IMG/VR virus record: IMGVR_UViG_3300050019_000089
Location: 1 to 64,000 of that record
From: a virus
Length of the DNA: 64,000 bases
Strand: one strand, 5' to 3'
Of the stretch, positions 18,718 to 27,350 are shown in pieces. How positions within the stretch are numbered: the first letter of the stretch is position 1; the number at the start of each line of letters is the position of its first letter. Made by a program: the position numbers and the translations under genes. Below the pieces are notes generated by a model, which had not been told where the DNA came from, searched no databases, and was given only the letters and a program-made list of their open reading frames with translations.

Positions 18718-18957
18718 GTGCGGCCTGTCTACATCATTGCCATTCTGGCATTGCTCCAGCTTACCAGCCCTGACGGAGCCACTCTCTGGATTTCACCAGA
18801 CGACATTGGCCCATTCCGTTCTGGTAAGGGAGCCGGGCATGCGTGTGAAAAAGGTACAATCCTATATGGTGGCGCGGAACAAACATTTTGCGTCAAAGAG
18901 ACACCCGAGGAAATAAATAAAAAAATAGACGAACACGGGAAAAAAGAAGATGAATAG
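18718..18957 (+). CDS. Small secreted or membrane-anchored protein
   Basis: 79 aa, GTG start with ggag 9-12 nt upstream. Hydrophobic leader MRPVYIIAILALLQLTSPDGA looks like a signal peptide; the mature part has two Cys and a highly charged Lys/Glu C-terminus. Overlaps the start of the SPFH-like gene by 8 nt, implying coupled expression. Function unknown. Confidence 0.55.
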   Translation: MRPVYIIAILALLQLTSPDGATLWISPDDIGPFRSGKGAGHACEKGTILYGGAEQTFCVKETPEEINKKIDEHGKKEDE

Positions 18958-19513
18958 CACCCTCATTGAAATGATCCTGAACAACTTAATGTCGTTGTTC
19001 CCGTTTGTGATCTTCCGCAGCTACCAGCGCGGGGTGCGTTGGACGCTTGGTAAAAATCCCCAGGAACTCGGACCTGGCCCGCACTGGAAGATTTGGCTGT
19101 GGCACGGCTGCGAAGTCTACGATGTAGTTGACGAGGTTCTCGATTTACCCGTGCAGTCCGTTATTACAAAAGACAAGAAGCTGGTTTGCTTTTCGGTCAA
19201 CATTGGCTACCGCATTAACGACGTAATTTCTCATTGCTGCAACGTGCAAGATTTCACTGAGAGCACCGCTGGTATTGCCATGACGCATCTGGCCCAGCGG
19301 GTCCGTGAAATGACATTGGAAGAACTGGAAGCTGACCTGAAAAAGCTGGAGGTGTCGTTGGAAGGCACCCTGACTACCCGCATGAAGAAATGGGGAACCG
19401 AAGTTTACAGCGTTGGCTTCACCAACTTTGCAGAGGTCCCCCGGCAGATGCGAATATTCCTGGGCGGTCACGAAAGCGCCCATTCACTGGCTGCTCTAGC
19501 CGCCGCCCGTTAG
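18950..19513 (+). CDS. SPFH/Band-7 (stomatin-like) domain protein
   Basis: 187 aa. An N-terminal hydrophobic segment (LIEMILNNLMSLFPFVIF) is followed by RSYQRGVRWTLGKNPQELGP and a beta-rich stretch ending in VQSVITKDKKLVCFSVNIGY, then a helical region and GTEVYSVGFTNFAEVPRQMR. This order matches the stomatin/prohibitin (SPFH) fold, which organises membrane microdomains and protease complexes. It is the last late gene on this strand, and its stop overlaps the convergent primase stop. In a phage it could protect or remodel the host membrane before lysis or interfere with FtsH-type proteases (inference). Confidence 0.75.
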   Translation: MNSTLIEMILNNLMSLFPFVIFRSYQRGVRWTLGKNPQELGPGPHWKIWLWHGCEVYDVVDEVLDLPVQSVITKDKKLVCFSVNIGYRINDVISHCCNVQDFTESTAGIAMTHLAQRVREMTLEELEADLKKLEVSLEGTLTTRMKKWGTEVYSVGFTNFAEVPRQMRIFLGGHESAHSLAALAAAR

Positions 19514-22488
19514 AGTTTAGTTTCCTCTTTTACTATTTGTTTGTAAATGTTCATCACGTCTTCCAGTGGAGAACCTTCTGGAACAGGAATAATCATAACA
19601 AATTCCTGTGTCTGCACATAGCGCGTGCCGGCGGCCATCTTAATAAACACTTCCGCCATATCATAATGATCTTTCAATCCACGTTTTAACGTCGCACCGG
19701 GGGTCTTCGATACCGCCAGGTAATCATAGAACGCCTTGCGCGAGATTAGCAAGCGCCGGTCGTTGATCGCCCAGTGAACGTTGATAGGCTTGGGTATGTC
19801 AACGCGGGGTCCATGCAGAACTTGCAAGGCGGCTGGCTTACCCCGCCCTTGGTTGAATGTATCTGTCCACAAGCTCTCGCCAATATGAGCCTTGAGGAAC
19901 CCAGTTAGTGTTTCTTCGGTGTTCATTTGTGAACCGCCCTTTGTGTTAGCCTGCTTGCAACGTTCGCGGTTGACAAAGTAGGTCTTCAACAGGAACGCAC
20001 GGAGCGCCGGTATGTCAATTTCGGCACCCAACTGATTGGCAAAGGTAGCCCCCGCCAACAGAATACCACACGTAGCTGGCCAGTACCGTTCCGGCTGCTC
20101 GGACTTGGTTTCGGCCTCAAAGTCGTCGCACATTTTCTTTGTTATGCGGTCAATTTCAGCCGGATTGGACCCCAGCATCTTGGCATATTCAGCGCCGACC
20201 ATCCCATAATTATACTCCAGCACCTGCATGATACGGTCCACGTCTGATGTACTGGACAAGACGCCCGGTGCCCCAGCAGGGCTCTTGATAAACTCATACT
20301 CGTACACCCGATATATACCGGCGTCGGTCTGGGTCTGCCTTTTTGACAGATAGTCAACAAAACTGGTGTTAGAGCAAAAGATAATCAGTGTCTGCCAATG
20401 TGCCCGTTTCTTTTGTGTCGAGTTAGCATTCAAGCGTCCCTTGTTCACACCTTCCGATGCCATGAACAAGTTGTCGTAGGCTTTCTTTTGATCCTCGTCT
20501 TCGCGTATTTCATCCCGGTATACCGGCAAGTTGTTAACCTCTCCCAGTTTCTCCACCATAGAGTTGGTCGTGGTAGACCCAACTTCCTTGGTCAGCTTCG
20601 GGTTACCCCAGACAGCCGCGGCCACCTTGGCAGCAGTGGACTTACCGCCGCCGCTCTCACCGAAAACGCTCAACACGCATCCATATTTTGCCGGCACAAC
20701 CAGCAGCGGGGCCGCGAACGACGACGCAATAACGGCGTCCAGCTCCGGACGCTTCATATCGGTGATCACCTTAGCCGCCTTCAACCAGGGAGCAATAGAA
20801 CCGGTCGGAGTATAGTACTCGCGCAATTCCAGATCACCTACGCCGGCCGGGGACGTAGTGTTGTCGTCATGGTAGATAACTCCACCATATACGAAGCCGT
20901 GCCGTTCGGTGCTCTCGTCGTCTTTCGTATAGAGCCACCCAAACGGGCGTGATATTAGCGCTGTTTCGGCGTCTTGTATTTGTGCTATCCAAGCGTGCAT
21001 GAAACCCTCCGCTAAAGCCTTATATCTGTGGACCGGGATAACGTCCTGCTTGTACAGACTTATCCACATGACGGTACTGCTAGCTAGCAGTTCCAGCTGT
21101 ATGCTGACTTTCCTGGTAATACCTTTATCAGCGGTCGTGATAAAGTTCAGTGCTTTGGGCCCAGCTTGAACCCAAGGTTTAAAGAACTTGTTGTAAAACA
21201 ACTGGAGATAATGGTCTGGTGCCCCAGGCTTTTTAGACGGTACCACCGCACAGATATAGCCGTCCGGATTGAGGACGTACCCTGGCGGTAATTTCAAATC
21301 GTCTGGAGCCTTAATTAATGTAACGGTGCCCTCTACCGCCGTGGCAACAACTGGAGCGCCGAGATTGAGTGGCGACTTACCTTTTGCAAAATTCGGACAA
21401 ATCGCGCACGCCTTGCAGCCGGCAGCTTGAATTGCAGCACAAGAGGGGTACCCAAGACCCTTATCCTTACGTTCTTTACTTTTTCGATCCCAGAGCTTGT
21501 CAGTGCTCTCAACAGTATATCCGCTGTGTCCTTTACCCATTCTGTGGGCCAACGCATGTCCGTGCTCCATGAATGTTGCCGCTAACGTGGTCAAGTTCCA
21601 CATTGGCTGGTCATAGTCCTTGCCCTCGGTCTTCAACGCGTCCCGTATGAACGCGCAGCCGTTGACAATATTATCAAAGTCCAATGACTGATCGCTGTAA
21701 GTCGTCAGACCAGCGGCCAGGCTATCTTTCGGTAGCGCAGCCAGCAACGGCGAAGGTGTCGATGGCTGGTCAGCGTTAATGAAAAACGTCTTGTTGGCAA
21801 CGGTTGTCGCCATGGGCGATATCACTGCCAGGAAACCGAGGCTGCGGGCAAAGTCGTAGTCGAGTGACTGTTCCCGCAGCCCCAGCAGCCTCACGGGCCG
21901 AGGCGGTGTAGTCTTGTAGTTGAACGTATCCGGGACACGCAAGATGCGAGCAGCATCCGTGGTCAATCCAGCGTCACAACGCAGTTCATGCTTGACCGCC
22001 AGTGCCTTGAGCCCTTGAGCATAAGGCTCCCACTCGGCCTTGGACAGAGCACGGTCTGAAATCCAGTAGACATGTAGACCCCCGCCCGAATGCACTATTG
22101 CCGACGGGGGTGGTAGATCGGCGGCAATGCGAAACGCCTGGAGGGCGTCTAGTGCTTCGGCTAAATCCTTATACCCCTTTGGGGGGTCTTTAACGTCAAT
22201 GTCCAGCCAGATGGACTTGAGTGACAACGCCAGCGACGCGTGGCGCTTGGCGACCAGACCTCCACGGTGATTTTTGGCAGCTTCTGCCTGTAGGCTGAGG
22301 CAATAGTATAAATCCTTGATCGTTTCCTTGCGGTTGGCCCAGTCGGCCATCTTCATGAACTCGTCCAACGACTTGAATGGTTTCCCGCTAAATGCCGGCG
22401 CCCATACAAGATCGACGTAGCCGGGTGCTGTTGCACCCGGCCACGGAACTACTCTGCTCATAAACTCGCGAGTTTGGTCAGATAGCAT
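19510..22488 (-). CDS. Primase-helicase (AEP-type primase plus P-loop helicase)
   Basis: 992 aa. The N-terminal third carries archaeo-eukaryotic primase signatures: LDIDVK with Asp96 and Asp98, SAIVHSGGGLHVYW with His133, and ARILRVPDTFNYK. A Cys-rich segment (about 355-375, GCKACAICPNF) may bind zinc. The C-terminal half has a Walker A, FGESGGGKSTAA, and a Walker B-like VYRDEIREDE, as in DUF927/viral SF3-like helicases. It should prime and unwind DNA at the phage fork. It is the promoter-distal gene of the leftward operon, its stop overlapping the convergent SPFH gene. Confidence 0.88.
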   Translation of the reverse strand: MLSDQTREFMSRVVPWPGATAPGYVDLVWAPAFSGKPFKSLDEFMKMADWANRKETIKDLYYCLSLQAEAAKNHRGGLVAKRHASLALSLKSIWLDIDVKDPPKGYKDLAEALDALQAFRIAADLPPPSAIVHSGGGLHVYWISDRALSKAEWEPYAQGLKALAVKHELRCDAGLTTDAARILRVPDTFNYKTTPPRPVRLLGLREQSLDYDFARSLGFLAVISPMATTVANKTFFINADQPSTPSPLLAALPKDSLAAGLTTYSDQSLDFDNIVNGCAFIRDALKTEGKDYDQPMWNLTTLAATFMEHGHALAHRMGKGHSGYTVESTDKLWDRKSKERKDKGLGYPSCAAIQAAGCKACAICPNFAKGKSPLNLGAPVVATAVEGTVTLIKAPDDLKLPPGYVLNPDGYICAVVPSKKPGAPDHYLQLFYNKFFKPWVQAGPKALNFITTADKGITRKVSIQLELLASSTVMWISLYKQDVIPVHRYKALAEGFMHAWIAQIQDAETALISRPFGWLYTKDDESTERHGFVYGGVIYHDDNTTSPAGVGDLELREYYTPTGSIAPWLKAAKVITDMKRPELDAVIASSFAAPLLVVPAKYGCVLSVFGESGGGKSTAAKVAAAVWGNPKLTKEVGSTTTNSMVEKLGEVNNLPVYRDEIREDEDQKKAYDNLFMASEGVNKGRLNANSTQKKRAHWQTLIIFCSNTSFVDYLSKRQTQTDAGIYRVYEYEFIKSPAGAPGVLSSTSDVDRIMQVLEYNYGMVGAEYAKMLGSNPAEIDRITKKMCDDFEAETKSEQPERYWPATCGILLAGATFANQLGAEIDIPALRAFLLKTYFVNRERCKQANTKGGSQMNTEETLTGFLKAHIGESLWTDTFNQGRGKPAALQVLHGPRVDIPKPINVHWAINDRRLLISRKAFYDYLAVSKTPGATLKRGLKDHYDMAEVFIKMAAGTRYVQTQEFVMIIPVPEGSPLEDVMNIYKQIVKEETKL

Positions 22489-22495
22489 GAAGCAC

Positions 22496-23572
22496 TTACG
22501 GGTTTAAGAGACCTTTGATCCTAGCGTCCAGTGCAGCATCACTGGCTGTCACTTCACCTGTATCAGCCACAGCAGCTGGACCACCACCGGGGGCGCCAGG
22601 GGCTACAGCCGTTGCTGTCAATTCCAATAATCCCCCGGGCTTAGAAGGGGATATCGTCGTCGCAGTCTGTGGGACGGCCGCGGCGGGTACTATAGCTGTC
22701 AACCCTAAATCTGTGGCCTGCGGTACCGAGGGGGCCGTGGCGGCTTTCGGCAAGTCCACAGAAGGCGCAGCTAGCTGCTGGGCCGGCTGGGCCTGCCCAG
22801 TCACTTGCAAAGGGCCTGTATGGGCCGCCATTTGGTCTTCCCCGGTGATCCGCAGAGACTGGGGGTCTTCCCGCATGGGGAGAACCACCGGCGCTTCGGC
22901 ATCGGTCAAGGCTTGCAAGCCCGCAAAGACCATCTTGGGATGCGGCTCATTCGGGTCGAAGGTGATGCGCGTAGCCACCGAAGAATAATGGAAGCCCTGC
23001 ATATTCAACTGCTCACCGTAGGTAGCCAGAGGCTGCAACGATGCCGGCGGGATACGCAGGAACACAGGTTCCATTAAAGCGGCGCCCAGCAACCGCTGGG
23101 TCTGGTTTGGCAAGAGCAAAACGGCCAGGCGTTTATAGTCAGTGCATTCACGGCTTTTCTTACCATCCGTGCCTGCCTTCCACACGTTGCGGGGGCAGAT
23201 CGCACACACGTCAGACTGCTTCTGCTGCACGTCAGCGTCGGGCTTGATACCGTCCAGAGACGCACAGATTGGCCGCACGCCTTCGCTGGCGTTCGGATCA
23301 TATTTGCCGTAGTAGCTCTTGGACTTGACACTCGCCGCCCGCAAGATGATGACATCGATATGCGCGGTTGGCGAGTTGTCGTCCGGGCGGGTAAAAACGT
23401 GCTTCTCTCCGTGATATCGGAGCGACCACACCTTACCTTTGTAGCCAATAATTCCATAAGAGGAGCCGATACCATCGGCCAGGCTCTCATGGTCCGCGGT
23501 ATTGAGCGCTGCCGCGAACGCAGCTGACGGCTTGGCGCCGGCAGCGAATGGTACAAGATTATTCTGGGACAT
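22496..23572 (-). CDS. Putative ssDNA-binding/replication accessory protein
   Basis: 358 aa from the ATG at 23572, supported by aggag 8-12 nt upstream. The N-terminal domain (about 20-230) contains YKGKVWSLRYHGEKHVFT and a Cys cluster VCAICPRN ... SRECTDYKR suggesting a zinc site; the C-terminal 100 residues are Pro/Ala/Gln-rich and disordered. Similar Cys-containing proteins accompany primase-helicases in other phages, often proposed as ssDNA-binding proteins. An acidic C-terminal tip as in typical SSB is not evident, so the name is tentative. Confidence 0.55.
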   Translation of the reverse strand: MSQNNLVPFAAGAKPSAAFAAALNTADHESLADGIGSSYGIIGYKGKVWSLRYHGEKHVFTRPDDNSPTAHIDVIILRAASVKSKSYYGKYDPNASEGVRPICASLDGIKPDADVQQKQSDVCAICPRNVWKAGTDGKKSRECTDYKRLAVLLLPNQTQRLLGAALMEPVFLRIPPASLQPLATYGEQLNMQGFHYSSVATRITFDPNEPHPKMVFAGLQALTDAEAPVVLPMREDPQSLRITGEDQMAAHTGPLQVTGQAQPAQQLAAPSVDLPKAATAPSVPQATDLGLTAIVPAAAVPQTATTISPSKPGGLLELTATAVAPGAPGGGPAAVADTGEVTASDAALDARIKGLLNP

Positions 23573-23588
23573 GTTTGTTCTCCTGGGG

Positions 23589-23984
23589 TTAGGCGCGGCG
23601 TACGCCAACGGTTTTCATCGAGGTGAGGTTCACGCCGGGAGGGAGTGAACCGTCGTGGCTCTTTACGAATTCCTTGACCGCGGTAGCATTAGCGCGACGA
23701 TCAAGCAAGTCATATTCGTTGTTGTCGATCACAAATCGCATGAACAAATCGGCGTCAGCGAGTGATGCACTACTACGGGTGGTAGTGTGGACTGTACCGT
23801 GAACAGTTTTGGCATTGTCCAGTCCATTCGTATCCAAGAAGTTAAGCAACCACCCGGAAAGTTTCTCTTTTTTCTCCACCCACTCTTTCCGTAGGAGTTC
23901 GTGGGCGTCGTCCATTGCTTTAAGCTTATCGCGGACTGCGATAAACACTTCAACAATGGCATCTACTTGGGGAGTTTCAGTCAT
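23589..23984 (-). CDS. Conserved phage replication-region protein, unknown function
   Basis: 131 aa; its ATG overlaps the stop of the helicase gene (ATGA). The N-terminal half is a coiled-coil-like helix (AVRDKLKAMDDAHELLRKEW). The C-terminal half is conserved-looking: NEYDLLDRRANATAVKEFV and LPPGVNLTSMKTVGVRRA. The helical pattern loosely recalls Gam-like nuclease inhibitors, but this is not firm. Confidence 0.6.
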   Translation of the reverse strand: MTETPQVDAIVEVFIAVRDKLKAMDDAHELLRKEWVEKKEKLSGWLLNFLDTNGLDNAKTVHGTVHTTTRSSASLADADLFMRFVIDNNEYDLLDRRANATAVKEFVKSHDGSLPPGVNLTSMKTVGVRRA

Positions 23985-25522
23985 GACAGCTTCCTTTCTG
24001 TGGCTTCCTCGAACAGTTCGAGCAACTTGTCTTGCACATGCTGCTTGTTGCGGAGCAGCGCATAAATCCGTTTCTCAACTGGCGTAGCTTGTAGATGCAA
24101 TATCTGCTGCTTGTGCATCTGGCCTACACGCCGGATGCGGGCATTTGCCTGCTCATAGATTTCCAACGATGCCGTGGGGCACGTCCAAATGATCGTATCG
24201 GCAGCGGTCAACGTCAGGCCGTGCGCCAAACATTGCGGGTGGGCCAGCAGCACCTTGTATTTGTTGGTGTTCTGGAACAGGTTGAATATCGTATCCCGAT
24301 CTGTCACGTCGCCATGCACTACAGCATGTTCAATATCCTGCCCTGTCAGCAACTTGCTCATGCCGGCCAACGCGTGGCGATACGGCACGAAGACCAACAC
24401 CTTGCGGGCGGCCGAGTTGATTATGTCCAGCATGGCGTCGGTGCGCGGCTTGCTATCCAGCACCACATACTCCGGGGACTTGGTGTACACCCACCCCAGG
24501 GCCACTTGCAGCAGCTTATTCATCGCCGCGGCAGCGTTGACCGCGGTAATTTGTTTCTCCTGGACCATAGCCTGGAACAGCTTGGACATTTTCTCGTAGG
24601 TCTTTTTTTGCTCGTCGCTCAGGTCAACGTCGATCACGCGTGATATCGTTTCGGGCAGTTCCACCACGTCATCCAATGCGTAGCGCACAGATGGCTGCAT
24701 CATCCTAAATGCGTTCTCCACCGCGTCCGCTTTCGGGCGGTAGGTGAACTGGTCCACCTTTATCATCAGCATTTCACGGGCTTGCTTGAAGAACTTGGGC
24801 ACTGTGTTAGGGGTGACAATCTTGGCCTGGGCCCACACGTCCGTGGGCTGGTTAGGCATAGGAGCCCCTGTCATACCCCACACCCAGTTGAACCGCTCGG
24901 CCAATTTGCGCATGATCTTGGAGCGATCAGAGTTGTTGCGGTATACCGCTAGCTCGTCCAGGATCAGCGTGTCGATATCGGCCCGCTCCATCAGCTCTTT
25001 CAGTATCACCTTGACACCGTCATGGTTGATGATGAAAATCTCTATGCTGGGATCGGCCAGCCGCTCTAACCGTCGCGCCTTGCTACCGTGCAACACCGCC
25101 ACCTTGCGCTTGGGTAGTGTGGCAAAGCACTCCCGCCCCCACACAAAGTTGAGAGTAGACAACGGGGCCACAACCAGCAGCTTGCCGGCATACCCCCCGG
25201 TACGCAGGAAGTCCCAGGACCACAGCGCCCCCTTGGTCTTACCGGTGCCCATGTCATTAAGCACGTAGGCGCGTGGGTTCGACGTGAGCATCGTACATGT
25301 ATGCAGCTGCACCTTAAACGGCGTCTTGCTGCCCCAGTTGTAGTAACACAGCATGGGGTGCGGCACCGCGTAGCCCAGGTGCTTTAACAGCAGGTACTCG
25401 CGCAGGCCGTGCGGGATAATCAGGTTGTCGTCCAGACGGGGCGCGTTCGCGTATAGGTTCACCACCGCGGGGTGCGGGGGAACCACTAGCGACTGGGTAG
25501 CTCGGGATACTTGAATGCCCAT
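23981..25522 (-). CDS. SNF2-family DNA helicase/ATPase
   Basis: About 513 aa from the ATG at 25522, which overlaps the VRR-NUC stop (TAATG); a GTG five codons upstream is possible. Motif I is LNDMGTGKTKG (residues 88-98), motif II LILDELAVY (a DEAH-box variant, 187-195). Later motifs include VFVPYRHALAGMSKLL and the arginine-finger region YEQANARIRRVGQ near the C-terminus. SF2 SNF2-like enzymes translocate on dsDNA and, in phages, help replication or recombination. Its neighbour encodes a VRR-NUC nuclease, a pairing often seen in phage replication operons. Confidence 0.88.
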   Translation of the reverse strand: MGIQVSRATQSLVVPPHPAVVNLYANAPRLDDNLIIPHGLREYLLLKHLGYAVPHPMLCYYNWGSKTPFKVQLHTCTMLTSNPRAYVLNDMGTGKTKGALWSWDFLRTGGYAGKLLVVAPLSTLNFVWGRECFATLPKRKVAVLHGSKARRLERLADPSIEIFIINHDGVKVILKELMERADIDTLILDELAVYRNNSDRSKIMRKLAERFNWVWGMTGAPMPNQPTDVWAQAKIVTPNTVPKFFKQAREMLMIKVDQFTYRPKADAVENAFRMMQPSVRYALDDVVELPETISRVIDVDLSDEQKKTYEKMSKLFQAMVQEKQITAVNAAAAMNKLLQVALGWVYTKSPEYVVLDSKPRTDAMLDIINSAARKVLVFVPYRHALAGMSKLLTGQDIEHAVVHGDVTDRDTIFNLFQNTNKYKVLLAHPQCLAHGLTLTAADTIIWTCPTASLEIYEQANARIRRVGQMHKQQILHLQATPVEKRIYALLRNKQHVQDKLLELFEEATERKLS

Positions 25523-25827
25523 TATTTTTTCTCGCACCCTAGAAACTCTAGCAGATTACAGAGAATATCTAGGCTCTCGTCGCCGTCCACCACACGCACA
25601 TAGGCACCTGCGGCCCGCATCGCGGCAGCAGTAGCGTGTTGGCGAGGCGTCAAGGTTTTTCCCAATACCTTAGTCTCCACAGCCACGAACCTACTATTGC
25701 AGCACAACAAGTAGTCGAGCGAAGGCGCACCCATACCATTTGATACTGGCATATACCGGTACACCTTAGTATATTTAGCCAACCGCTTGTTGAGCTTGGC
25801 CTTCACTTTTGCTTCGGGGGTTGTCAT
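25522..25827 (-). CDS. VRR-NUC domain nuclease
   Basis: 101 aa. The PD-(D/E)XK-type core reads SLDYLLCCNSRFVAVETKVL followed by LTPRQHATAAAMRAAGAYV and VRVVDGDE, the pattern of stand-alone VRR-NUC nucleases. In this family the catalytic residues are the Asp of the SLDY strand and the Glu and Lys of VETK. These enzymes process branched DNA and are usually encoded beside SNF2 helicases, as here. The upstream homing endonuclease gene overlaps its 5' end by 53 nt. Confidence 0.85.
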   Translation of the reverse strand: MTTPEAKVKAKLNKRLAKYTKVYRYMPVSNGMGAPSLDYLLCCNSRFVAVETKVLGKTLTPRQHATAAAMRAAGAYVRVVDGDESLDILCNLLEFLGCEKK

Positions 25828-26263
25828 GACGTACTTCCATTTGTTTTAGCCGATAGAAAGCTAACTGCTTGCTTATACCTGCTCGCCTAGACCATTCCTC
25901 TAAGCACACGTTTTCTTCTTCCCACGCATGTAAACGAGTGCTTCGTTTGTTTCGTTGCTGTTCGCTATGAGTAGCCCATCGACAGTTGCCAGGTTCATAG
26001 TCTCCCCAAGTATCTGGGTATCTATCTAACTCTAATCCTTCCGGACGTTCCCCCATATCTGCTAAGAACAAATCAAACGCCCGCCACCTAGCGCACACCT
26101 GTACGCCTAATCCGCCGTACCGGGGATAGTCTTTTGCGTTTTTATTACAACAACGGGCAACCATACCGCGCCATATCGCGTGCGTAGATGTTTCCTTACC
26201 ATTTGCGTAGGCGCCGTGCGTGGTTCTACCAGCTAGCCACTTTTGCCGTTGTTCTGGGGTCAT
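25775..26263 (-). CDS. HNH homing endonuclease
   Basis: 162 aa from the ATG at 26263, which overlaps the upstream stop as ATGA. Core: HAIWRGMVARCCNKNAKDYP, VCARWRAFDLFLADMG, LELDRYPDTWGDYEPGNCRW. That is the HNH family of phage homing endonucleases (the D-R-x(4)-YxPxNCRWA signature). The C-terminus WSRRAGISKQLAFYRLKQME reads as a helix-turn-helix. The gene overlaps both neighbours, as expected of an insert that preserved operon translation. Confidence 0.85.
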   Translation of the reverse strand: MTPEQRQKWLAGRTTHGAYANGKETSTHAIWRGMVARCCNKNAKDYPRYGGLGVQVCARWRAFDLFLADMGERPEGLELDRYPDTWGDYEPGNCRWATHSEQQRNKRSTRLHAWEEENVCLEEWSRRAGISKQLAFYRLKQMEVRHDNPRSKSEGQAQQAVG

Positions 26264-26517
26264 GCTGGCACCCATATCTTGTGCTTACGGTCCCAGCGTT
26301 CTCCTGGGTGAGCCTGCTTTATCTTGGCCAACCCGCGCGCGTTCTTTAACTTGCGGCCTTCCGCGATTTCCGCGACGCGCGTTTTTTCGAGCGCCCGTCG
26401 TTCATCGGTCAGGCCCCCGGCGAAGGGGTCTGTGTAAGGTCGATCTTTCCAAGCCGCCTTACGTTCCTCGGCGCTAATTTTAAGGAACTCGGGAATTTCG
26501 AGGGTATTGTTTTTCAT
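26260..26517 (-). CDS. Small basic hypothetical protein
   Basis: 85 aa from the ATG at 26517, supported by aggag 5-9 nt upstream. Sequence is highly charged and helical with basic clusters (GRKLKNARGLAKIKQ) and ends PGERWDRKHKIWVPA. The Lys/Arg content suggests nucleic-acid binding, but no domain is recognised. Confidence 0.55.
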   Translation of the reverse strand: MKNNTLEIPEFLKISAEERKAAWKDRPYTDPFAGGLTDERRALEKTRVAEIAEGRKLKNARGLAKIKQAHPGERWDRKHKIWVPA

Positions 26518-26556
26518 TTTTCTCCTAGCGCCCATGCCGCGTTGGGCAAACTCCTG

Positions 26557-26892
26557 CTATAGTCGGAACACTGCACCGGCAACGGATCGGGCACGAGTGC
26601 GTACTGCATTGCCGTCGTTACCGCTGGTTACCACGCATACTGACCCGTTGCACGGTCCAGTTATCTTGCCGACGTGGTGGTGATGCCCGCTGCACCAGAC
26701 CACGATTGCCCCTTCGTGGGCATAGGATGGTGAACCGTATCCCCGCCAATTACAGGCGAGGTTGTACTTGGTTCCTGGGTCTTGCCCGACCAAATGGGTA
26801 CGAGCATAGCTCCCGCACCACTGCCCTTTAGCCTCGGCAGTTGTGGCAATTGCCGCCACGCACAGTACCGCAACGAGTAGTCGTTTCATCAT
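26557..26892 (-). CDS. Secreted CHAP-like small protein
   Basis: 111 aa with a signal peptide (MMKRLLVAVLCVAAIATTAEA). The mature part has WCGSYAR with a Cys-Gly near the start, GAIVVWCSGHHHHVGKITG with candidate catalytic His, and SGNDGNAVRTRARS. The Cys...His arrangement and VGKITG/SGNDGN phrases fit NlpC/P60-CHAP-type papain-fold proteins common in Alphaproteobacteria. It might act on peptidoglycan in the periplasm. Its place in the early replication operon, not in the lysis cassette, is odd. Confidence 0.6.
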   Translation of the reverse strand: MMKRLLVAVLCVAAIATTAEAKGQWCGSYARTHLVGQDPGTKYNLACNWRGYGSPSYAHEGAIVVWCSGHHHHVGKITGPCNGSVCVVTSGNDGNAVRTRARSVAGAVFRL

Positions 26893-26907
26893 CGTATTAA
26901 TCCCTTT

Positions 26908-27126
26908 TTATTTGTGCAGCGGTCGCCAGTCCGTATCAATATCACAGTACCCCGGTTGCGGTAGGCATTGCCCCTCCGGTTGCGCTTTTTTAACCGGGCA
27001 ATCCGCATGCATATCCTGCCAAACACAACTCTTGTCCATGTATTTGGTGTGCAAGTCCCAGCGGGCCAACACAGCCATTAGCAAGACTATAGCAAATATC
27101 GAGACACACACCACTTTTTCAATCAT
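26908..27126 (-). CDS. Small membrane-anchored Cys-containing protein
   Basis: 72 aa; good ribosome site (cgaggtgatctATG). One N-terminal transmembrane segment (VVCVSIFAIVLLMAVLA) followed by a short domain with four Cys (SCVWQDMHADCP, GQCLPQPGYCD) that would sit in the periplasm and may form disulfides. Function unknown. Confidence 0.6.
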   Translation of the reverse strand: MIEKVVCVSIFAIVLLMAVLARWDLHTKYMDKSCVWQDMHADCPVKKAQPEGQCLPQPGYCDIDTDWRPLHK

Positions 27127-27350
27127 AGATCACCTCGCAACATGTTGCGGAGATACGTGCGGTTGCGTAGCCGGGCATTGCAATCCAGGGAGCCCCCAAT
27201 TGTCAGGGACTTGGGTTTGCCGTTCACCGTGAAACTAAGGATAACATGGCCAGTGTTCACCTTGCGAGCGTCGTAGGTCACACCAGCTTTGTCAAACTCT
27301 ACCCCAAGGAAGGCAAGTTGTTCTTTGATAAGTTTGGCCTTACTCTCCAT
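27123..27350 (-). CDS. Small hypothetical protein
   Basis: 75 aa; start at 27350 overlaps the upstream stop (TGATG) and has ggagg upstream. Mixed alpha/beta: a helix KAKLIKEQLAFLGVEFDKAG then strands GHVILSFTVNGKPKSLTIGG and a basic end. Resembles small nucleic-acid-binding domains, but unproven. Confidence 0.55.
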   Translation of the reverse strand: MESKAKLIKEQLAFLGVEFDKAGVTYDARKVNTGHVILSFTVNGKPKSLTIGGSLDCNARLRNRTYLRNMLRGDL

